This document shows positions 58,907 through 64,000 of a stretch of 64,000 nucleotides of DNA, piece by piece. The notes below the pieces were generated by a model. It made no database searches and was not told where the DNA came from. It saw nothing but the letters and a program-made list of their open reading frames with translations. The position numbers were made by a program, and so were the translations under genes. Position 1 is the first letter of the stretch; every line of letters starts with the position of its first letter. Origin of the DNA: Akkermansiaceae bacterium (lineage in GTDB: Bacteria; Verrucomicrobiota; Verrucomicrobiia; Verrucomicrobiales; Akkermansiaceae). Location of the stretch: NCBI GenBank assembly GCA_021200315.1, contig JAJQGU010000015.1:26320-90319 (forward strand), read 5' to 3'.

Positions 58907-59404
58907 CTATGCCTCCTCTGCAGATGCTTTGGACTTGTCCACATAAGCCTGAATGACGCGGGCGAGAGCCGCTCCGGCTCCGTTGATCGTGCCAAGCAAT
59001 TTAGCGAGCAGAACTTCTCGCGAAGGCAGATCACCAATCGCTTGGATCTCACTTGCGGCAAGCACGGCACCATCGAGAATAGCCACTTTGTAGGATGCCT
59101 TCTTGGAGGATTTGGCAAACGTGTTGATCGCCCTCGCCGCGGAACATACATCAGTCATTCCCGTCACAAAAGCAGTCTGTCCCTGCAAATGTTCTCCGAT
59201 ATCGGGCAGTCCGGCTTCCGCAAGCGCGGAGCGCATGAAGTTGTTCTTGGCCACATGGCAGGAGGCTCCGCCTTCGGCGAGAGCAGCGCGAAGCCCCGTG
59301 AACTCGGGAACGCTGATGCCGGTATAATCGATCACGATCACGAAGGGCGAAGCGTTCACCCGTTCGAGCAACCCATCGATGATGATTCTCTTGTCTGGAT
59401 TCAT
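58907..59404 (-). CDS. rplJ: Large-subunit ribosomal protein L10
   Basis: 165 residues; stalk base protein carrying L7/L12. Core features: FVIVIDYTGISVPEFTGLRA near residue 20 and CHVAKNNFMRSALAEAG. Only 22 bases separate it from rplA, so the usual L10 autoregulatory leader cannot be present here. 134 bases separate it from rplL. Confidence 0.95.
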   Translation of the reverse strand: MNPDKRIIIDGLLERVNASPFVIVIDYTGISVPEFTGLRAALAEGGASCHVAKNNFMRSALAEAGLPDIGEHLQGQTAFVTGMTDVCSAARAINTFAKSSKKASYKVAILDGAVLAASEIQAIGDLPSREVLLAKLLGTINGAGAALARVIQAYVDKSKASAEEA

Positions 59405-59426
59405 ATTCGTCTTCTGTTCTTATGGG

Positions 59427-60128
59427 TTAAAGCTTTGAAAGCTCGCTTTGGCTGAGCTTCAGGCCAGGGCACATTGCGCATGTGATTGTCGCTGAGGCAA
59501 TGTAGGCGCCTTTTGCCGCCGAGGGACGAGCTTTCACGATGGAATCGATCAAAGCGCGGGCATTTTCCGTGATCTGCTCGGCACTAAACGAAAGCTTTCC
59601 AATTGCAGCGGAGACATTCGCACTCTTGTCAACCTTGTAGTCAACACGGCCGGCTTTTACTTCCTTCACCGCTTTGGCCGTATCGTCCGTCACCGTACCT
59701 GTCTTCGGGTTGGGCATCAACCCACGCGGTCCGAGGATACGGGCAATCTTGCGCACTTCCGCCATGGCGCCGGGAGTAGCGATCGCCGTGTCGAAATCAA
59801 GAAAGCCGCCTTGAATTTTTTTGATGAGATCTTCAAGGCCGACTTCCTCAGCGCCGGCGTCGAGAGCTGCCGCGGCCGCTTCACCTTGGGCGAAGACAAC
59901 GACGCGAACATTCTTGCCCGTTCCATGAGGAAGGGCAACGCTGCCACGAACCATCTGATCGGATTTGCGGGGGTCGATCGTCAGATGGAACGAGACTGTG
60001 ACTGTAGGATCGAATTGAGGAGCCGGAAACTTTTTCATGAGTTCCACGGCTTCTAAGAGCCCATACGACTTGCCGCCTTCGACAAGCCGTGCTGCTTCTT
60101 TATAGCGTTTGCTGCGTTTCTGAGACAT
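59427..60128 (-). CDS. rplA: Large-subunit ribosomal protein L1
   Basis: 233 residues. [20 protein letters not shown], the conserved [16 protein letters not shown] signature and [20 protein letters not shown] are present. Binds the L1 stalk of 23S rRNA and is often an autogenous repressor. Confidence 0.97.
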   Translation of the reverse strand: MSQKRSKRYKEAARLVEGGKSYGLLEAVELMKKFPAPQFDPTVTVSFHLTIDPRKSDQMVRGSVALPHGTGKNVRVVVFAQGEAAAAALDAGAEEVGLEDLIKKIQGGFLDFDTAIATPGAMAEVRKIARILGPRGLMPNPKTGTVTDDTAKAVKEVKAGRVDYKVDKSANVSAAIGKLSFSAEQITENARALIDSIVKARPSAAKGAYIASATITCAMCPGLKLSQSELSKL

Positions 60129-60179
60129 ATTTTGCAGTTCTTTCGGGTTGATATTTCCCTCCTGCGAGAGGTGCGGAGA

Positions 60180-60608
60180 TCAGAATCCCTCAACGTCGAT
60201 GCCCATTTGGCGAGCCTGGCCCGCGAGAATGCGCGCCGCGCGTTCCGGATCCTTTGTATTCAAGTCGGGCAACTTAGCGTTGACGACTTCCATCAGTTTG
60301 GCCTTGGTCAGTGTAGCCACTTTCTTTTTGTTCGGTTCGCCCGAACCGGAAGCGATGCCGGCAGCCTTCTTCAGAAGAACGGCGCCCGGCGGCTGCTTCG
60401 TAATAAAAGAAAACGACTTGTCCTTGTAGACCGTGATCACGACAGGCAGAATGTCCCCAGCCTGTTTTTGCGTGGCGGCATTGAACTCCTTGCAAAAAGC
60501 CATAATGTTCACGCCAGCCTGACCGAGAGCCGGTCCCACTGGAGGCGAAGGATTGGCCTGACCTGCCGGAATCTGCAATTTGATGATTTTTATTACTTCT
60601 TTTGCCAT
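60180..60608 (-). CDS. rplK: Large-subunit ribosomal protein L11
   Basis: 142 residues, normal length. [20 protein letters not shown] is the N-terminal Pro-rich domain hinge; [20 protein letters not shown] and the C-terminal RNA-binding [22 protein letters not shown] follow. Forms the GTPase-associated centre. Confidence 0.97.
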   Translation of the reverse strand: MAKEVIKIIKLQIPAGQANPSPPVGPALGQAGVNIMAFCKEFNAATQKQAGDILPVVITVYKDKSFSFITKQPPGAVLLKKAAGIASGSGEPNKKKVATLTKAKLMEVVNAKLPDLNTKDPERAARILAGQARQMGIDVEGF

Positions 60609-60652
60609 GGTTGTTTAATTAGCGGAGAAATTGTTCCGTTTTGAAACGGACT

Positions 60653-61306
60653 TTATGAAAATGGAGGAGGCTCCGCCTGTCCACGCTCATCTTCAGGCAC
60701 GAGCACCACCTGCGAGTAATCGAGATCTACCGGAGTGGAGCGGCCAAAAATGGAAACGCCCACACGAAGCTTGCCGTGTTCGGGGTCGACCTCTTCTACG
60801 ATGCCTCGCTGATCCTTGAAAGCCCCGTCAAGAACCATCACCTCATCCTTCACCTTGAAAGAGACCTTGGGGCGAGCTACTTCCTGCCGACGGGCGATTT
60901 CATTGAAAAGATCTTCCACGTCCTTCTTCGACATGGGGAGGGGCTCTTTGTTGCGTCCACAGGCAAAGCTGATCACCCCGTCGACCGCTTGAATTCTATA
61001 CCAAGCATCGTTGTCGAGGGAATTGTCCGGACGGCGCAGCCCCATGTTGATGTACACATAACCAGGAAAAAGTTTGCGCTCGACTACATACTTTTTGCCA
61101 TTACGCACATCCTCCACCTTTTCCGTGGGCACCAGAGTGCCGAAGATAACGGAGCCCATTTCCTCCTCTTTGATCAAGCGATCAATATTTTCGACCACAC
61201 GACGTTCCTTTCCGGAAAGGACGTGCAGAGCATACCACTGATCTTTCGGAGCGGGAACGGGACGCTCTCCGATGTGACGGCTTTTGCGTTCGTGAGTACG
61301 GGACAT
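60653..61306 (-). CDS. nusG: Transcription termination/antitermination factor NusG
   Basis: 217 residues. An NGN domain (WYALHVLSGKERRVVENIDR, FPGYVYINMGL) and a C-terminal KOW domain (VKDEVMVLDGAFKDQRGIVEEV) are intact. It couples RNA polymerase to Rho or the ribosome. About 20 basic residues precede the NGN domain. Confidence 0.95.
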   Translation of the reverse strand: MSRTHERKSRHIGERPVPAPKDQWYALHVLSGKERRVVENIDRLIKEEEMGSVIFGTLVPTEKVEDVRNGKKYVVERKLFPGYVYINMGLRRPDNSLDNDAWYRIQAVDGVISFACGRNKEPLPMSKKDVEDLFNEIARRQEVARPKVSFKVKDEVMVLDGAFKDQRGIVEEVDPEHGKLRVGVSIFGRSTPVDLDYSQVVLVPEDERGQAEPPPFS

Positions 61307-61322
61307 GGATGCTTATGGAAAA

Positions 61323-61550
61323 TTACTTAAGGACAAGGATCGTCCACTGCACGGCCTTTGCAAGAATGAAATCGAAAAAGGCTACATAGGCTCCCAGTAG
61401 AATCATCGCTACCAATACGACGAGAGTGGAACCCGAAAGCTCCCGATATTTTCGGAACCCCTTCACCTTGGGATCGCTTTCCCACGGCCATGAACATTTC
61501 TTCAATTCGCCTTTGATCTCGGCGATAAACTGTGAAATTTTGCGGAACAT
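61323..61550 (-). CDS. secE: Protein translocase subunit SecE
   Basis: 75 residues, the short single-helix form: an amphipathic N-terminal region (FIAEIKGELKKCSWPWESD) then one membrane helix. Component of SecYEG. Classic position between tRNA-Trp and nusG. Confidence 0.92.
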   Translation of the reverse strand: MFRKISQFIAEIKGELKKCSWPWESDPKVKGFRKYRELSGSTLVVLVAMILLGAYVAFFDFILAKAVQWTILVLK

Positions 61551-61587
61551 AACATTGACGCGAGGAAAGAGAAGAACAGAAAGGAAG

Positions 61588-61663
61588 TGGCACGGCAGGG
61601 AGGGCTCGAACCCCCAACTTGCGGTTTTGGAGACCGCTGCTCTACCAATTGAACTACTGCCGC
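61588..61663 (-). tRNA. trnW: tRNA-Trp (CCA anticodon)
   Basis: 76 bases with encoded CCA. Anticodon stem GCGGT/ACCGC encloses CTCCAAA with anticodon CCA; T-arm GGTTCGAGCC and D-arm are regular. The first acceptor pair is G-U. Confidence 0.95.
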
Positions 61664-61690
61664 ATGAATGTTTCCTGTTCGATCTTCGGA

Positions 61691-61725
61691 GAGGTGCTCT
61701 CCTTCTTTTCCAAGGAGAGCACCTC
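61691..61725 (-). terminator. 14-pair perfect stem-loop between tuf and tRNA-Trp
   Basis: gaggtgctctcctt (61691-61704) and its exact reverse complement (61712-61725) enclose a seven-base loop, 45 bases after tuf. No T run follows. It may end part of the tuf transcripts or serve as a cleavage site that frees the tRNA. Confidence 0.55.
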
Positions 61726-61770
61726 CCATGACCAAGGGGCGCAGACTAGCCGCAACCCATTTTCAGAGAT

Positions 61771-62952
61771 TTACGCGAGAATATCGCTCACACGACCGGC
61801 GCCCACGGTGCGACCGCCTTCGCGAATAGCAAAGCGCATAGTCTTCTCCATGGCGATGGGTGTGATGAGTTCCACGGACAAACTCACGTTGTCACCCGGC
61901 ATCACCATTTCGGTGCCTTCGGGCAGAGTCACACAGCCGGTCACATCCGTCGTGCGGAAGTAAAACTGGGGACGATAGTTATTGAAGAACGGGGTGTGTC
62001 GTCCTCCCTCCTCTTTGGAAAGCACGTAAACTTCCGCGGTAAACTTCGTATGAGGCGTCACGGAGCCGGGCTTGGCAATTACCTGGCCGCGCACTACATC
62101 TTCCTTCTTGAGGCCTCGAAGGAGAAGCCCCACGTTGTCGCCGGCTTCGCCCTGATCCAACAACTTGCGGAACATCTCAATGTCCGTCACGGCCGTTTTC
62201 TGGGTATCGTGAATACCAACGATTTCCACTTCCTCCATCTTCTTGATAACGCCGCGCTCGATACGCCCAGTGGCCACGGTACCGCGGCCGGAAATGGAGA
62301 ACACGTCCTCCACGGGCATAAGGAAAGGCTGGTCTTTCGGGCGTTCCGGGGTCGGAATGTAGGAATCGACGGCCTCCATCAGCTCGAGGATAGCCTTTTC
62401 CGCTTCTGGATCTCCTTCGAGCGCCTTGACTGCAGAGCCCTTGATGATCGGGATATCGTCACCTGGAAAATCATAGGAGGTAAGCAGTTCGCGAATCTCC
62501 ATCTCAACGAGCTCAGCGAGCTCCGGATCGGCGAGATCCATCTTGTTCATGAATACCACAATGCTGGGAACACCCACTTGGCGGGCGAGAAGAATGTGTT
62601 CACGAGTCTGCGGCATAGGGCCGTCGGCAGCGGAAACCACGAGAATGGCACCATCCATCTGAGCGGCGCCCGTGATCATGTTCTTCACATAGTCGGCATG
62701 CCCGGGGCAGTCGACGTGCGCATAGTGGCGATGATCAGTTTCATACTCCACGTGCGCCGTGGAAATAGTGATACCGCGCTCGCGCTCCTCAGGAGCTCCG
62801 TCAATTTCATCATATTTCTTTTCTTGGGCGAAACCCTTCTTGGCAAGCACGGAAGTGATTGCGGCGGTAAGAGAGGTCTTGCCGTGGTCAACGTGACCGA
62901 TGGTACCCACGTTCACGTGGGGCTTATTGCGCTGGAATTGCTCTTTGGCCAT
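61771..62952 (-). CDS. tuf: Elongation factor Tu
   Basis: 393 residues. G1 [13 protein letters not shown]3 [13 protein letters not shown]4 NKMD and the C-terminal domains are intact ([28 protein letters not shown]). Delivers aminoacyl-tRNA to the ribosome. It lies between tRNA-Thr and tRNA-Trp, a common arrangement. Confidence 0.98.
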   Translation of the reverse strand: MAKEQFQRNKPHVNVGTIGHVDHGKTSLTAAITSVLAKKGFAQEKKYDEIDGAPEERERGITISTAHVEYETDHRHYAHVDCPGHADYVKNMITGAAQMDGAILVVSAADGPMPQTREHILLARQVGVPSIVVFMNKMDLADPELAELVEMEIRELLTSYDFPGDDIPIIKGSAVKALEGDPEAEKAILELMEAVDSYIPTPERPKDQPFLMPVEDVFSISGRGTVATGRIERGVIKKMEEVEIVGIHDTQKTAVTDIEMFRKLLDQGEAGDNVGLLLRGLKKEDVVRGQVIAKPGSVTPHTKFTAEVYVLSKEEGGRHTPFFNNYRPQFYFRTTDVTGCVTLPEGTEMVMPGDNVSLSVELITPIAMEKTMRFAIREGGRTVGAGRVSDILA

Positions 62953-62991
62953 ATTTTTATTGGGTTGGGCTGCTTAATTCTTTGCGGAGCA

Positions 62992-63066
<75 letters not shown>

Positions 63067-63456
63067 AATGCTCCAAAACAAACGTCCGGCTGGGACGAAA
63101 GCGGCGGTCAATTTACATGATTCCGTACAATTCGTCAATCGCAAATTCAGTTTTTTTTCATTTTTTCAGCAATGTGAAGTTTCACTTGTGTCATCACTTG
63201 CGGAATCCGAGCCGCTTCCCTCGAACGCCATCTTTCGCGGGAGGTCGCATTTGCGCAAACGAAAACAATCTTGACTCGATAATTCATTGAATGCAGAGAA
63301 ACAATCGTCCCAATCCCAATTCCGGTCATATCCGCCTGACATCGCCCCTTACCAAGGCATTGAGACTCCGACGTCGGGCACATGGATATTGAAGGCAAAT
63401 TAACCGTTGGCAAAATAGATTGCGGAAGATGGGGAGAAGAGGCAAACTGAGCATCT
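63067..63456. other. Divergent intergenic region upstream of tRNA-Thr
   Basis: 390 bases holding the minus-strand promoter at 63110-63138 and, near 63435, a GGGGAGAAGAGG ribosome-site-like stretch for the Sel1 gene. No RNA or other gene recognised. Confidence 0.5.
63110..63138 (-). promoter_or_regulatory. Promoter of the tRNA-Thr/tuf/secE cluster
   Basis: On the minus strand TTGACG (63133-63138), 17 bases and TAAATT (63110-63115), 43 bases before the tRNA. Confidence 0.65.
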
Positions 63457-63879
63457 ATGAATACAACAACCCTATTGACATTGGCCGCTATTCTGGGCAT
63501 TTCCACCGCCATGGCGGATACCTCGACAAGCGCCACCCCCACCTCGGCTATGAAAAACGGAACGCCATCCTATCAGTACGGAGACAGCGAATGGGCCGAT
63601 GTGGAAACCATCACGGTGCAAGCCGCCAACGGAGACCCCATCGCCCAATATGTCATCGCCTGGATTTTGGACGAAGGAGCCGGCGTGCCCCAGGACACTG
63701 AAGCCGCCGACACTTGGTACAAGAAAGCGGCTCCTGGACTGAAAACCAAGGCTGACCAAGGCGATGCCACGGCCTGCCGCGCTCTTTCGGCCATGTACAA
63801 GGACGGCAAGGGTGTGAGCAAAGACGAAGCCAAGGCTACAGAATTAGCTGCCAAGGCCGCGCACAACGAAAAGAAGTAA
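63457..63879 (+). CDS. Small exported Sel1-repeat protein
   Basis: 140 residues. A cleavable signal peptide (LLTLAAILGISTAMA) is followed by two Sel1-like repeats: AANGDPIAQYVIAWILDEGAG with VPQDTEAADTWYKKAA, and GDATACRALSAMYKDGKGVS with EAKATELAAKAA. It is expected in the periplasm or outside the cell; role unknown. It resembles the lipoprotein at 1567-2520 in domain type but is much shorter and has no lipobox Cys. Confidence 0.85.
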   Translation: MNTTTLLTLAAILGISTAMADTSTSATPTSAMKNGTPSYQYGDSEWADVETITVQAANGDPIAQYVIAWILDEGAGVPQDTEAADTWYKKAAPGLKTKADQGDATACRALSAMYKDGKGVSKDEAKATELAAKAAHNEKK

Positions 63880-63911
63880 CAAGAAAACATCCTCCTCTGG
63901 GATGGAAAGTC

Positions 63912-64000
63912 CGGGGGGGGGGGGCCCCCCCCCCCCCCCCCGGAGAGGCGACCCCGACCCCCAAACAACCCCCCCCCCGGGGATGAGTTTTTTTTAGGTG
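63912..64000. other. Low-complexity homopolymer stretch, probable contig-end artefact
   Basis: A run of about 12 G is followed by about 17 C, then C-, G- and T-rich repeats up to the window end. No coding sense; most likely unreliable assembly. Confidence 0.7.

Noticed and set aside
63912..63990. Long G and C runs as a quadruplex or regulatory element
   Set aside because: The pattern at the very end of the window is more simply a base-calling or assembly artefact.

Overview
The window looks like a chromosome segment of a GC-rich member of Verrucomicrobiota, probably gut-associated and Akkermansia-like. The evidence is a PEP-CTERM/exosortase sorting tail (PEP, a hydrophobic stretch, then RRRRK) on a large surface protein, a complex I operon, Sel1-repeat and PEGA lipoproteins, and the canonical tRNA-Thr/tuf/tRNA-Trp/secE/nusG/rplKAJL/rpoBC block. 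The phylum call is inference; no 16S gene is present.

Layout. 1-4600: the 3' part of a PiT phosphate transporter, a Sel1 lipoprotein, a PEGA lipoprotein, an IF-1 with a long N-terminal extension, and rplM-rpsI. 4690-8100: two overlapping radical SAM/SPASM genes (an AhbD-like TIGR04053-type protein and AhbC), then an unknown gene broken by a likely frameshift. 8230-14360: formate-tetrahydrofolate ligase, whose 3' end is partly duplicated, and an RND pump with its adaptor but no outer-membrane channel. 14457-18300: a 1007-residue GDSL/SGNH hydrolase with a repetitive stalk and PEP-CTERM tail, then a collapsed AspT-type transporter. 18680-18900: a cobalamin riboswitch with its terminator on the minus strand.

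19200-30310 is the accessory island and the most interesting part. A GC-rich native type I hsdM is cut just before the DPACGSG motif by about 8.3 kb of AT-richer DNA. That DNA carries a complete second type I restriction-modification system: a small XRE regulator with a recognisable promoter and operator, then hsdR, hsdM and hsdS. A GIY-YIG/DUF4357 protein and a frameshifted HExxH protein follow. Both edges of the insert can be drawn at a GA dinucleotide, the core used by TndX/TnpX large serine recombinases, but no recombinase is present. Past the insert the native locus is damaged again: rhuM is fused in frame to the C-terminal tail of a lost hsdR, and no native hsdS remains.

30720-34690: a sugar-phosphate isomerase-like gene and a Zn/Mn ABC importer operon with an extra small membrane-anchored protein. 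34760-47490: complex I as nuoD-E-F-G-H-I-J-K-L-M-N on the minus strand, with its own promoter directly before nuoD; nuoA, nuoB and nuoC are absent here. 47715-49700: an MFS transporter fused to a cytidylate-kinase-like domain. 49957-63140: the RNA polymerase and ribosomal protein cluster. 63457-63879: a small Sel1 protein. The last about 90 bases are homopolymer runs and look like a poor-quality contig end.

Several genes have a good -10 hexamer only 6-9 bases before the start codon, so leaderless or near-leaderless mRNAs seem common here. All statements come from reading the sequence; no database search was run.
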